DNA from: Roseinatronobacter sp. S2
GTDB taxonomy: Bacteria > Pseudomonadota > Alphaproteobacteria > Rhodobacterales > Rhodobacteraceae
DNA: 64,000 nucleotides
Reading direction: 5' to 3'
NCBI RefSeq assembly: GCF_029581395.1
Contig: NZ_CP121113.1
Location: 310,001-374,000 of the forward strand
Part shown: positions 9,083-18,105 of the stretch, piece by piece
Position numbering within the stretch: position 1 is the first letter of the stretch
Layout: each line of letters opens with the position of its first letter
Program-made: the position numbers and the translations under genes
The notes under the pieces: model-generated
Databases searched by the model: none
Told to the model about the DNA's origin: nothing
Seen by the model: only the letters and a program-made list of their open reading frames with translations

Positions 9083-11488
9083 TCAATGTGCGGCGCGGGG
9101 CTTGTCATTCGATGACGGCGCCGCAATCCGCGCCAGACGCGCGGCTTCATCGGCCGCTTCATCCCATTCCACGGGGCTTGGCTGCGAGACAAGCGCATGC
9201 ACCAACACATCACGCACATTCTCGACCGGAATGATTGTCAGCCCCTCTTTGACATTGTCGGGGATCTCACTCAGATCCTTGACGTTGTCCTGCGGGATAA
9301 GAACAGTCGTTATTCCACCGCGCAAGGCTGCCAGCAGCTTTTCCTTCAGCCCGCCGATGGCCAGCACGTTGCCGCGCAAGGTCACTTCGCCGGTCATGGC
9401 AATATCGCGGCGCACCGGAATTTGCGTCAGCACCGACACAATAGATGTCACCATCGCAACGCCGGCACTTGGCCCGTCTTTTGGCGTGGCACCTTCGGGG
9501 ACGTGAACATGGATGTCCAGCGCGTCAAAACGTGGCGGTTTTACCCCGATATCAGGCGCGATCGAGCGCACGAAGGAATTTGCCGCATCGATGGATTCCT
9601 TCATCACATCGCCCAGCTTGCCAGTGGTTTTCATCCGGCCCTTGCCCGGCAGGCGCAGCGCTTCGATTTGCAGCAGATCGCCGCCCACCTGCGTCCATGC
9701 AAGGCCGGTGACAACGCCGATCTGGTCTTCTTTTTCGGCCAGACCAAAGCGGAACCGCGACACACCCAGAAAATCCGACAGGTTGTCCCGCGCGACGATC
9801 ACCTTGTCGGTTTCCTTCTTGATGATCTTGGTCACCGCCTTGCGCGCAATCTTGTTCAGTTCACGTTCAAGGTTCCGCACGCCCGCTTCGCGCGTGTAGC
9901 GGCGGATGATTTCGGTGATGGCCCCGTCAGAAATCGTCATTTCCCCGCGGCGCAAACCATGGTTCTTGACGGATTTGGGCAGCAGGTGGTGCCGCGCGAT
10001 TTCCAGCTTCTCATCCTCGGTGTAGCCGGACAGAGGAATAACCTCCATCCGGTCCAGAAGCGGGCCGGGCATGTTGTAGGTGTTGGCCGTGGTCAGGAAC
10101 ATGACATTGGACAGGTCATATTCGACTTCCAGATAATGATCCACAAAGGTAGAATTTTGTTCAGGATCCAGAACCTCCAGCATGGCGCTGGCAGGGTCGC
10201 CGCGGAAATCCTGCCCCATCTTGTCAATCTCATCCAGCAGGATCAGCGGGTTCGTGGTCTTGGCCTTTTTCAGCGCCTGAATGATCTTGCCCGGCATGGA
10301 CCCGATATAGGTGCGCCGGTGGCCGCGAATTTCAGATTCGTCGCGCACGCCACCCAGCGAGATGCGGATGAATTCGCGCCCTGTTGCCTTCGCAACCGAC
10401 CGGCCAAGGCTGGTTTTGCCCACACCCGGCGGGCCGACAAGGCACATGATCGGGCCTTTCAGCTTGGCTGAACGCGCCTGAACAGCCAGGTATTCGACAA
10501 TGCGTTCCTTGACCTTGTCCAGACTGTAGTGATCCTGATCCAGCACTTCCTGCGCGCGGCCAAGATCTTTCTTGACGCGGCTTTTGGTGCCCCACGGAAT
10601 GGCCAGCATCCAGTCCAGATAGTTGCGCACCACGGTCGCTTCTGCGGACATGGGCGACATGTTCTTCAGCTTCTTGACTTCGGCCTCGGCCTTGGTGCGG
10701 GCTTCCTTGGACAATTTGGTGGCCGCGATGCGCTGCTCCAGTTCGGCCACTTCATTCTGGCCATCTTCGCCATCGCCCAGTTCCTTCTGAATGGCCTTCA
10801 TCTGCTCATTCAGGTAATATTCACGCTGGGTGCGTTCCATCTGGCTTTTCACGCGGGTCTTGATCTTGCGTTCCACCTGAAGGACCGACAGTTCCCCCTG
10901 CATCAGCCCGTAAATTTCTTCCAGTCGGGCAGCAATATCCTGCTTTTCCAGAAGGTCTTGTTTCTGCTCAACACTTGCACCCAGATGGCCTGCGGCCAGA
11001 TCTGCCAGCGTTGCAGAGTCCGTGGCTTCGGCAATGGCGGTCTGCGCTTCATCAGGGATGTTCTTGCGAACCTTGGCATAGCGTTCGAATTCACCCTGAA
11101 CCGAACGCATCAGCGCTTTCGTTGTGGCCGTATCACCGGGTTTATCCGGCACCGGCTGCACCATGGCTTCAAAATAGGCATCATTGTCCAGAAACTCTGA
11201 AATGCGCACACGCGCCCGCCCTTCGACCAGCACCTTCACTGTGCCATCGGGCAGTTTCAGCAATTGCAGGACATTGGCCAGCACACCGATGCGGTAAATG
11301 TCATCACTGCCCGGATCTTCCTGCGTGTGATCTTTTTGCGAGACAAGCAGGATCTGCTTGTCATCCGCCATCACAGCTTCCAGTGCGCGCACGGATTTTT
11401 CTCGCCCCACGAACAGGGGAACAATCATATGGGGAAACACCACCATGTCACGCAGCGGCAAAACCGGGAAACTGCTGAATTCACTCAT
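9083..11488 (-). CDS. lon: ATP-dependent protease Lon
   Basis: An 801-residue Lon protease of normal length, a cytoplasmic hexameric AAA+ serine protease for damaged and regulatory proteins. The N-terminal substrate domain starts FPVLPLRDMVVFPHM. Walker A is GPPGVGKTS and Walker B is LILLDEIDKMG. The proteolytic domain has the catalytic serine in KDGPSAGVAM and the catalytic lysine in GGLKEKLLAAL. I chose the ATG at 11488 (AAAGGA 8-9 bases upstream) over an upstream in-frame ATG that adds 25 unconserved residues. A possible heat-shock-type promoter lies at 11536-11564. Confidence 0.97.
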   Translation of the reverse strand: MSEFSSFPVLPLRDMVVFPHMIVPLFVGREKSVRALEAVMADDKQILLVSQKDHTQEDPGSDDIYRIGVLANVLQLLKLPDGTVKVLVEGRARVRISEFLDNDAYFEAMVQPVPDKPGDTATTKALMRSVQGEFERYAKVRKNIPDEAQTAIAEATDSATLADLAAGHLGASVEQKQDLLEKQDIAARLEEIYGLMQGELSVLQVERKIKTRVKSQMERTQREYYLNEQMKAIQKELGDGEDGQNEVAELEQRIAATKLSKEARTKAEAEVKKLKNMSPMSAEATVVRNYLDWMLAIPWGTKSRVKKDLGRAQEVLDQDHYSLDKVKERIVEYLAVQARSAKLKGPIMCLVGPPGVGKTSLGRSVAKATGREFIRISLGGVRDESEIRGHRRTYIGSMPGKIIQALKKAKTTNPLILLDEIDKMGQDFRGDPASAMLEVLDPEQNSTFVDHYLEVEYDLSNVMFLTTANTYNMPGPLLDRMEVIPLSGYTEDEKLEIARHHLLPKSVKNHGLRRGEMTISDGAITEIIRRYTREAGVRNLERELNKIARKAVTKIIKKETDKVIVARDNLSDFLGVSRFRFGLAEKEDQIGVVTGLAWTQVGGDLLQIEALRLPGKGRMKTTGKLGDVMKESIDAANSFVRSIAPDIGVKPPRFDALDIHVHVPEGATPKDGPSAGVAMVTSIVSVLTQIPVRRDIAMTGEVTLRGNVLAIGGLKEKLLAALRGGITTVLIPQDNVKDLSEIPDNVKEGLTIIPVENVRDVLVHALVSQPSPVEWDEAADEAARLARIAAPSSNDKPRAAH

Positions 11489-11535
11489 GACCAAGTCCTT
11501 TGTTCTGGCGGCGCCAACGGCACCTACAACGCACA

Positions 11536-11564
11536 AATAAGGGTCTGCGTCGGGGTGTTTCAAC
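11536..11564 (-). promoter_or_regulatory. Candidate promoter of lon
   Basis: On the minus strand GTTGAA (11564-11559) and CTTATT (11541-11536) are spaced by 17 bases, about 50 bases before the lon ATG. The elements resemble the alphaproteobacterial RpoH pattern as well as a weak housekeeping promoter. This is a match by eye only. Confidence 0.4.
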
Positions 11565-11678
11565 CTACCGCCTGAAAAATTCCATCACAATCGGAATACT
11601 GCCGGAAAAAGGTCATTTCTGGACAGGCATCTGACAATGCCGTGTCAAACCGGAAATAAAGGCAGACAATAAGGAAAC

Positions 11679-11703
11679 GGGGCCGCGCATAGATCGCGGC
11701 CCC
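11679..11703 (-). terminator. Possible terminator after the DUF2853 gene
   Basis: A GGGGCCGCG/CGCGGCCCC stem with a 7-base loop is followed on the minus strand by GTTTCC. The T-run is poor. It stands about 125 bases after the stop, in the 260-base gap before the lon promoter. Confidence 0.4.
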
Positions 11704-11827
11704 ACTCACCCATATGCCCTTCACAGCACCGGAAGAAGAAGGCCGGCCATCCTGACCCGCCCTTTGATCAAAGCAGTCATGCCCGCCAATTACAAGCGAA
11801 CAAAACCTAAAACTTGAATCACCGCGC

Positions 11828-12169
11828 TCAGCTGTAAACAGCTTCCTTGCCGAAATGCCTGACCAGCAAATAATAGACAACCGCGCGGTATTTGTTCCGT
11901 TCTGACCGGCCATATTGTTCAATGACAGCATCAATCGCGGTGTTCAGCTCTGGCCCGTCCGGCAGACCGAGCTTCTTGATCAAAAAGCCCCTGCGCACAG
12001 TATCAAGTTCGTGTTGCTGGGTGGCCGCAACCGTGCTGGCATCTGCATTATAGATGGATGGGCCACATCCTATCGTCACCTTACGCAATAGGTCCATATC
12101 GGGGCCTACCCCGCATTTTTCTTTTAAATCAGAAGCATAGCGTTCAATCAATTCATCCCTGCGTCCCAT
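11828..12169 (-). CDS. DUF2853 family protein
   Basis: A 113-residue protein that I recognise as the DUF2853 family, widespread in alphaproteobacteria and Bacteroidetes and without known function. Conserved family blocks are KVTIGCGPSIYNADASTVA (residues 31-49), FLIKKLGLPDGPELNTAI and SERNKYRAVVYYLLVRHFGK at the C-terminus. The protein is small, helical and apparently cytoplasmic, with no signal peptide. It appears to be transcribed alone. Its length is normal for the family. Confidence 0.85.
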   Translation of the reverse strand: MGRRDELIERYASDLKEKCGVGPDMDLLRKVTIGCGPSIYNADASTVAATQQHELDTVRRGFLIKKLGLPDGPELNTAIDAVIEQYGRSERNKYRAVVYYLLVRHFGKEAVYS

Positions 12170-12297
12170 GGCATCACTCCATTAACTTGCACAATTACAC
12201 TTTTTCTGCGCGACCCTCTCGCAGGCGTGAAGAGTGTAAGAAAACCCGCGCAAAACCAAGATAAATTTGCACAAGCGCCTGAAATGCCGCAATCGCG

Positions 12298-13476
12298 TTA
12301 CAGCATGCGCAACAATTGCGGGGTTGGCCAACCATCTGCGGGCAGGCCAAGCTGCGCCTGTATATCCTGCACTGCAACACGCGTATTCGCGCCAAGAATG
12401 CCGTCAATACCGCCCACATCGAACCCGCGCTGTGCCAGTTTTTGCTGCAACTGGCGCATCTGATCCTGATTCAGCCCCTGTTCGGGATTGCCCGCCTGAT
12501 AGACAGGCGCCCCCATCAGGCGCGTGGCAAAATAGGCGGCTGTGGTGATGTAGATAAAGCTTTGGTTCCATTCAAACAGCGTGTTGAAATTCGGGAACAC
12601 CATGAACGCCGGCCCGCGATGGCCCTGCGGCAGGATGACAGACGCGCGCATATTCCCGGCTGGCAGGCTGCCATGCGTGGGGCGCACGCCCAGTTGTTGC
12701 CACTGGCTGACGGTCAGTTCGGTGCGCAGCCCTGTCTGTGTCAGGTCCAGCCCGCCTGGCAGGGCGACTTCATGCATCCATGGCTCGTTCGCGCGCCAGC
12801 CCTTGGCGCGCAGCATGGACGCGGCCGACAGGATCGAATCGGGGACGGAGTTTTGCAGGTCAATCCGCCCGTCACCGTCACCATCGACCGCATGATTTAT
12901 GATGTCAGACGGCAATTTCTGCACCATGCCGATTTCACCAGCCCACGCGCCGCGCGTGCGCGCGGGGTCCAGCATGCCACGGCGATACATTTCAATCGCA
13001 GAAAACACCTGCGGGCGGAACAATTCGGGGCGACGGCAATCATGCGACAGCGTCACCAGCGCGTTGACCGTGTTGAAATCGCCCTGAACCGCGCCGAAAT
13101 CAGTTTCAAACGCCCAGAACGCCAGCAGGATGCCCGGTTGAACACCATAGGTCTGTTGCGCCGCGCGAAAAATATTCGCGTGACGGTCGGCATTGGCCCG
13201 CCCCGCATTCATCCGGTTTTGCGAAATCAACGCGCGCGAGAAATCCAGAAACGGGCGTTGAAAAATGCCCTGCCGCCGGTCCGCATTCAGAACAGATTGT
13301 TCATGCCGGACATTGGCAAAGAAATTTTCAATCAACGCGCGGTCAAAGCCGCGGGTCGCCGCCTCTGATTTCAGGCCCTGAACAAATGATCCGAAATTGC
13401 CACCGCAACTTTGCGCCTGTGCCGTTGAGCCCAAACCAAAACTAAGAACTGCCGCCAGAACCGGAAGAAAACGCAT
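12298..13476 (-). CDS. Lytic murein transglycosylase (MltB family) with peptidoglycan-binding domain
   Basis: A 392-residue periplasmic enzyme that cleaves peptidoglycan between MurNAc and GlcNAc with 1,6-anhydro ring formation. A signal peptide covers residues 1-22 (MRFLPVLAAVLSFGLGSTAQ). The SLT_2 domain follows with the catalytic glutamate in LLAFWAFETDFG and the family block NTVNALVTLSHDCRR. A C-terminal PG_binding_1 domain (about residues 335-390, LQQKLAQRGFDVGGIDGILG) targets it to the wall. There is no lipobox cysteine after the signal, so it should be soluble rather than lipid-anchored like MltB of E. coli. Confidence 0.9.
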   Translation of the reverse strand: MRFLPVLAAVLSFGLGSTAQAQSCGGNFGSFVQGLKSEAATRGFDRALIENFFANVRHEQSVLNADRRQGIFQRPFLDFSRALISQNRMNAGRANADRHANIFRAAQQTYGVQPGILLAFWAFETDFGAVQGDFNTVNALVTLSHDCRRPELFRPQVFSAIEMYRRGMLDPARTRGAWAGEIGMVQKLPSDIINHAVDGDGDGRIDLQNSVPDSILSAASMLRAKGWRANEPWMHEVALPGGLDLTQTGLRTELTVSQWQQLGVRPTHGSLPAGNMRASVILPQGHRGPAFMVFPNFNTLFEWNQSFIYITTAAYFATRLMGAPVYQAGNPEQGLNQDQMRQLQQKLAQRGFDVGGIDGILGANTRVAVQDIQAQLGLPADGWPTPQLLRML

Positions 13477-13562
13477 ACCACCCCCTAAAAAATTTGTCCC
13501 ACGTTAGCGCAGGACAAATCTTATGGGAATCGCTTTTGTGTGAACAGCGCGGATGTGCCTGA

Positions 13563-14543
13563 TCAAAGCGTGGCACGACCATGGGGTGCGTTGAAATCAA
13601 GGTCCGGATTGATGGGAATAATCCGGTTCGGGTTTATCGTATCGTGACTGTAATGGTAATGCCGCACGATATGGGCAAAATTCACGGTTTCACCCACGCC
13701 CGCATGCTGGAACAGATCGCGCGTATAGGCCCACAATGCGGGGTAATCCACAATCCGGCGGCGATTGCATTTGAAATGCAGGTGATACACGCTGTCAAAC
13801 CGCACCAATGTGGTGAAAAGCCGCCAGTCGGCTTCGGTCAGGGTATCGCCCATCAGGTAGCGCTGCCCGGTCAGGCGGTCCTCCAGCCAGTCAAGGGACT
13901 GGAACAGCGGAACCACCGCTTCATCATAGGCGGCCTGCGTTGTGGCAAAGCCGGATTTGTAAACGCCATTGTTCACCGTGTCATAGATACGGTCGTTCAC
14001 CGCATCAATATCGGCCCGCAGCGCTTCGGGGTAGTAATCGTCACTATTGCCGGTCAGCCCGTCAAAGGCTGAATTGAACATGCGGATAATTTCGGCAGAC
14101 TCGTTTGACACGATTGTGCCGCGCTTTTTGTCCCACAGCACAGGCACAGTGACGCGGCCTGAAATCTTTGGATCGGCCTGTGTGTAGACATCGCGCATGA
14201 ATTTATGCCCGAACAGCCGGTCGCCGGTTGCACCAGCAAAATCCTCTGCGAAGGTCCAGCCGTCATTCAGCATGTCGGGGTGAACCGCCGACACGTCAAT
14301 CAGCCCGTCCAGCCCTTTCAGCTTGCGGAAAATCAGTGTGCGATGTGCCCATGGGCACGCATAGGACACATACAGATGATAGCGCCCCGCTTCGGCCTTG
14401 AACCCGCCTTCGCCAGACGGGCCTGCGCTGCCATCTGCTGTGACCCAGTTGCGAAACCGCGACGTGTCGCGTTTGAACGCGCCGCCGGTTTTGCTGGTGT
14501 CATACCATTCACTTGACCATTCGCCGTCAATCAATCGGCCCAT
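13563..14543 (-). CDS. Glutathionyl-hydroquinone reductase (Xi-class GST)
   Basis: A 326-residue cytoplasmic enzyme of the YqjG/PcpF family, which removes glutathione from glutathionyl-hydroquinones through an active-site cysteine. The catalytic motif YACPWAHR is near residue 55-62, and the thioredoxin-fold N-domain and the helical C-domain (DTLTEADWRLFTTLVRFD) are intact. I chose the ATG at 14543, preceded by GGAGG, over the upstream ATG that adds 32 unconserved residues. It is probably involved in quinone or xenobiotic detoxification. The neighbours give no further hint. Confidence 0.9.
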   Translation of the reverse strand: MGRLIDGEWSSEWYDTSKTGGAFKRDTSRFRNWVTADGSAGPSGEGGFKAEAGRYHLYVSYACPWAHRTLIFRKLKGLDGLIDVSAVHPDMLNDGWTFAEDFAGATGDRLFGHKFMRDVYTQADPKISGRVTVPVLWDKKRGTIVSNESAEIIRMFNSAFDGLTGNSDDYYPEALRADIDAVNDRIYDTVNNGVYKSGFATTQAAYDEAVVPLFQSLDWLEDRLTGQRYLMGDTLTEADWRLFTTLVRFDSVYHLHFKCNRRRIVDYPALWAYTRDLFQHAGVGETVNFAHIVRHYHYSHDTINPNRIIPINPDLDFNAPHGRATL

Positions 14544-14642
14544 ATTAAACCCTCCATTTGCTTGAATGGACATATGGGTTGGGGCGGTGGTCGCGCAATC
14601 TGCATTCACGCACGCGCCCTGTGCATGACCTGCGCACACCCC

Positions 14643-15815
14643 CTATTGCAGGTCTTTGAACGCCGCTTGCAAACGCGCCACCGCAGTTTCAACCACCGAT
14701 CGCGGCGCCCCAAGGTTGAAACGCAGATAGGATGTGCCGCCCGTGCCAAATGTCGGCCCGTGATTGGCGGCAATCTGGGCGTCACGCTCGACCCTTGCGG
14801 TGAATTCCTGCGGGTCCATGCCCGTGCCCGAAAAATCCACCCACGCCAGATAGGTGGATTGCAACGCCATGGATTGCACGCCGGGAATGGCATTCATGCC
14901 TGCATCAAACACCCGCCGGTTGCCATCCAGATAGGTGCACAGCGCATCAACCCATTCCGCGCCCGCTGGCGAATACGCCGCCGTCACCGCATGCAGACCA
15001 AAGGAATTGGGCGAAATGCCCATCGCGGCCAGCGTATTGGCGAACTGCCCGCGCAATTTGTCATCGGCAATGATGACATTGCCGCAATGCGTGCCAGCAA
15101 GGTTGAATGTCTTGGATGCGGCAGTCAGCATAACCAGACGATCCGCGCAATCCGGTGCGGCCACCGGCATGGGAACATGCGTGGCACCGGGCATCACCAG
15201 ATCATGGTGAATTTCATCTGATACCAGCAGCAGATCATGACGCGCACAAAAATCGGCGACATCACGCAATTCCTGCGCCGTCCACACACGCCCGCCGGGG
15301 TTATGCGGTGAACACAGGATCAGCATGCGTTCCTGCCCGGTCATCAGCGCATCGGCGGCGTCGAAATCCATTTCATAGGCACCATCATTCAGCGACAGCG
15401 GGCATTCGACCACCTTGCGCCCTGCGGCGTGAATGGTGCGCGCAAAGGCATGGTAGACGGGCGTGAACAGCACCACCCCGTCACCCGGCTGTGTCCATGT
15501 GTGCAAACACAGGCCAATTGCATTCACCAAACCATGCGTGGTGAAAATATGGGCAGAATCCACCTGCCAGCCATGGCGGTTCGCCATCCACCAGCAAATT
15601 GCGGCGCGATACGCATCATCATCACCGAAATAGCCATACACGCCGTGGTCCACCGCCTTTTGCAGCGCGTCCTGCACACAGGAAGGCGGGCGAAAGTCCA
15701 TATCGGCCACCCACATGGAAATTCCGGTGTCGGGAGATACGCCATAACGGTCCTGCATCATGTCCCATTTCATGGAATGGGTGCCGCGCCGGTCGATGAT
15801 CTGGTCGAAATTCAT
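14643..15815 (-). CDS. PLP-dependent C-S lyase / aminotransferase, PatB/MalY type
   Basis: A 390-residue fold-type I PLP enzyme. The PLP lysine is in TAASKTFNLAG and the aspartate/tyrosine set in VSDEIHHDL. The N-terminus (MNFDQIIDRRGTHSMKWD) is the classic PatB/MalY start, a group with cystathionine beta-lyase activity. It would cleave cystathionine or other cysteine S-conjugates to pyruvate, ammonia and a thiol. The start at 15815 is fixed by GGAGG 7 bases upstream; the longer open frame extends antisense into def and is not used. It is transcribed divergently from the deformylase genes. Confidence 0.88.
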   Translation of the reverse strand: MNFDQIIDRRGTHSMKWDMMQDRYGVSPDTGISMWVADMDFRPPSCVQDALQKAVDHGVYGYFGDDDAYRAAICWWMANRHGWQVDSAHIFTTHGLVNAIGLCLHTWTQPGDGVVLFTPVYHAFARTIHAAGRKVVECPLSLNDGAYEMDFDAADALMTGQERMLILCSPHNPGGRVWTAQELRDVADFCARHDLLLVSDEIHHDLVMPGATHVPMPVAAPDCADRLVMLTAASKTFNLAGTHCGNVIIADDKLRGQFANTLAAMGISPNSFGLHAVTAAYSPAGAEWVDALCTYLDGNRRVFDAGMNAIPGVQSMALQSTYLAWVDFSGTGMDPQEFTARVERDAQIAANHGPTFGTGGTSYLRFNLGAPRSVVETAVARLQAAFKDLQ

Positions 15816-15917
15816 GGGGTGCCTCCGGTTTTGGAACAAGCTGGCCTGTGCGCGCTGGCGCTGCAAGCGGAAAATGCCCCATTGAACAGGCGTGTGGCTT
15901 GGCTTAAATCGCAAAAC

Positions 15918-16439
15918 ATGACCCTGCGCCCGATCCTGATACACCCCGACCCGCGGCTGAAGAAGCCTTGCACCCCGATTGACGGGATAACCTCTGATAT
16001 TGGCAAGCTGGCAGAAGATATGCTGCAAACCATGTATGATGCCCCCGGCATTGGACTGGCCGCGCCACAAGTGGGCGTATTGAAGCGCATGTTCGTCATC
16101 GATTGCGTCAAGGAAGAAGGCGAGGCCCCCCGCCCCATGGTGCTGATCAACCCCGAAATCATCGCCACATCGGACGAGATGAACACCTATGAAGAAGGGT
16201 GTCTGTCCATCCCCGAACACTACGCCGAAGTCACCCGCCCCAAGCTGGTAACCATGCGCTGGATGGGCCTTGACGGAAAATTGCACGAAGACGAATTTGA
16301 CGGGCTTTGGGCCACCTGTGCACAGCATGAGCTGGACCACCTGAACGGCAAGCTGTTCATCGACCATCTGGGCGCGATCAAACGCCAGATGATCACGCGC
16401 AAGATGGTCAAACTGAAACGCGAACAGGCCCGTGGATGA
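15918..16439 (+). CDS. def: Peptide deformylase
   Basis: A 173-residue metalloenzyme that removes the N-formyl group from nascent proteins. All three motifs are intact: GIGLAAPQ (motif 1), EGCLSIP with the metal-ligand cysteine (motif 2) and QHELDHLNG with both metal histidines and the catalytic glutamate (motif 3). It is the first gene of def - def-like - fmt. The stop overlaps the next ATG by 4 bases. The 102-base gap to divergent patB carries the promoters. Confidence 0.97.
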   Translation: MTLRPILIHPDPRLKKPCTPIDGITSDIGKLAEDMLQTMYDAPGIGLAAPQVGVLKRMFVIDCVKEEGEAPRPMVLINPEIIATSDEMNTYEEGCLSIPEHYAEVTRPKLVTMRWMGLDGKLHEDEFDGLWATCAQHELDHLNGKLFIDHLGAIKRQMITRKMVKLKREQARG

Positions 16440-16930
16440 GTGTGCGGCCCTGCATCCCGTGGCCTGATAAACGCCTGCGCAGTCCTGCGGCACCGGTTGA
16501 TGCAATTACCGACGACATTCGCGCCATCTGGGCGGATATGATCGACACGATGGAAGCGATGCCCGGTGTCGGGCTGGCCGCGCCGCAAATCGGGGTCATG
16601 CTGCGGCTGGCGGTGGTCGATGCCTCGGACAATCGCGGGCAGGTGGTGCGCATGGCCAACCCCGAAATTCTGCACGCCAGCGCGCAGATGCGCAGCCATG
16701 ACGAAGCAAGCCCCAACCTGCCCGGTGTCTGGGCCAGCATCGACCGGCCCCGCGCCGTGACGGTGCGGTTTATAAATGACACCGGCGTGCCCGAAGACCG
16801 TGATTTCGTGGGTCTTTGGGCAACGTCCGTGCAGCACCAGATCGACCACCTGAACGGCAAGATGTATTTTGACCACCTCAGCAAGCTGAAGCGCGACATG
16901 CTGTTGCGCCGCGCCAGAAAGGCGGGCTGA
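16436..16930 (+). CDS. Peptide deformylase-like protein, predicted inactive
   Basis: A 164-residue paralogue of the preceding deformylase. Motif 1 is kept (GVGLAAPQ), but motif 2 reads EASPNLPG where the active enzyme has EGCLSIP, so the metal-ligand cysteine aligns with serine. Motif 3 reads QHQIDHLNG, so the catalytic glutamate is glutamine. Both motif-3 histidines remain. By the known mechanism of the family this should not deformylate peptides. It is kept open, overlaps def by ATGA and abuts fmt (stop TGA directly followed by ATG), which argues for a conserved, perhaps regulatory or structural, function rather than decay. Confidence 0.85.
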   Translation: MSVRPCIPWPDKRLRSPAAPVDAITDDIRAIWADMIDTMEAMPGVGLAAPQIGVMLRLAVVDASDNRGQVVRMANPEILHASAQMRSHDEASPNLPGVWASIDRPRAVTVRFINDTGVPEDRDFVGLWATSVQHQIDHLNGKMYFDHLSKLKRDMLLRRARKAG

Positions 16931-17833
16931 ATGCGCGTTATCTTTATGGGCACGCCGGATTTTTCGGTTGCCGCACTTGATGCGGTTCATGCCGCGCATG
17001 ATGTCGTGTGCGTCTATACCCAGCCCCCGCGCCCTGCGGGCCGTGGCAAACAGCCCCGCCCGACGGCGGTGCATGCGCGCGCCGATGCGCTTGGCCTGCC
17101 TGTGCGCCACCCCGTCAGCCTGAAGGATGCACAGGCGCAGGCCGAATTTGCGGCCCTTGGCGCGGATGTGGCCGTGGTGGTGGCCTACGGGCTGATCCTG
17201 CCGCAAACCGTGCTGGATGCGCCGCGCATGGGGTGCCTGAATATCCACGCCTCGCTTCTGCCGCGCTGGCGGGGGGCGGCGCCGATCCAGCGCGCGATCA
17301 TGGCAGGCGATGATGACACCGGCATTTGCATCATGCAGATGGAAGCGGGGCTGGATACGGGGCCGGTTCTGCTGTTTGACTCCACCCCCATTGGCGACGA
17401 TGACACCGCCCAGACCCTGCATGACCGCCTGTCGCAGATGGGTGCGGGGCTGATTGTCCGCGCGCTTGACAAGTTGCCCGACCTGACGCCCCAACCGCAG
17501 CCGGAAACGGGCATCACCTATGCCGCCAAGATCGACAAGGCCGAAGCCCGCATTGACTGGACGCGCCCCGCTGATGAGGTTGCACGCCAGATCCGCGCGC
17601 TGTCGCCCTTTCCGGGCGCATGGTGCGAAACCCCGTTGGGGCGGCTGAAACTGCTGCAAGCGCAGGCCGTCGACGGAACCGGCGCACCGGGCGAAGTGCT
17701 GACAGGGCTGACAATCGCCTGCGGCAAGGGGGCGGTGCAGGTGACTGACGTGCAACGCGAAGGCAAGCGCGCCATGTCCGCTGCGGAACTGCTGCGCGGG
17801 GCGGGGTCCGTGACAGGCGTGGTTTTCAGCTAA
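16931..17833 (+). CDS. fmt: Methionyl-tRNA formyltransferase
   Basis: A 300-residue enzyme that formylates initiator Met-tRNA from 10-formyl-tetrahydrofolate. It has the N-terminal Rossmann start [16 protein letters not shown], the catalytic block [20 protein letters not shown] (Asn and His of the Asn-His-Asp triad) and the Asp in [10 protein letters not shown]. The C-terminal tRNA-binding barrel starts near residue 205. It starts directly after the stop of the deformylase-like gene, so the three genes of the formylation cycle are translationally linked. Length is slightly short but complete. Confidence 0.97.
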   Translation: MRVIFMGTPDFSVAALDAVHAAHDVVCVYTQPPRPAGRGKQPRPTAVHARADALGLPVRHPVSLKDAQAQAEFAALGADVAVVVAYGLILPQTVLDAPRMGCLNIHASLLPRWRGAAPIQRAIMAGDDDTGICIMQMEAGLDTGPVLLFDSTPIGDDDTAQTLHDRLSQMGAGLIVRALDKLPDLTPQPQPETGITYAAKIDKAEARIDWTRPADEVARQIRALSPFPGAWCETPLGRLKLLQAQAVDGTGAPGEVLTGLTIACGKGAVQVTDVQREGKRAMSAAELLRGAGSVTGVVFS

Positions 17834-17886
17834 GGCTGGGCAGGGTAGAGTCTACACCTGCTTGAATGGGGCGTTTGGGTATTCCC

Positions 17887-18057
17887 AAGGCGCGGAATCA
17901 AGGGCGCAGGCCGCCGCGCCATCGGTGGGCCGTCCCGCGGCCTGCCGATTTGGCCAGCGACACGCCAAGCAATTTAAGTAAGGGTATGCAGCTTGCATAA
18001 AGTGCACCCCTCACATGTCGGATCGGCAGCCCCCGGCCCACCGATAGCGCGGGCTTT
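17887..18057 (+). repeat. 171-bp palindromic repeat element, copy 1
   Basis: This stretch matches 61191-61362 in reverse complement over its whole length, with the outer parts nearly identical and the middle about half diverged. It is itself an imperfect giant hairpin: arms at about 17917-17949 and 18022-18050 share ATCGGTGGGC / GCCCACCGAT and CTGCCGAT / ATCGGCAG, with about 70 bases between. It contains no reading frame of note. It sits between the 3' ends of fmt and trmB. Confidence 0.8.
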
Positions 18058-18105
18058 GCAAGTGCTTCAATGTTGCAATCCAGCCAGCTTCACCTTCCGA
18101 CACCA

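Noticed and set aside
16220..17755. 511-codon open frame opposite def-like and fmt
   Set aside because: Composition (His, Arg, Gln-rich) is typical of antisense shadows, and the sense strand encodes two recognised proteins.
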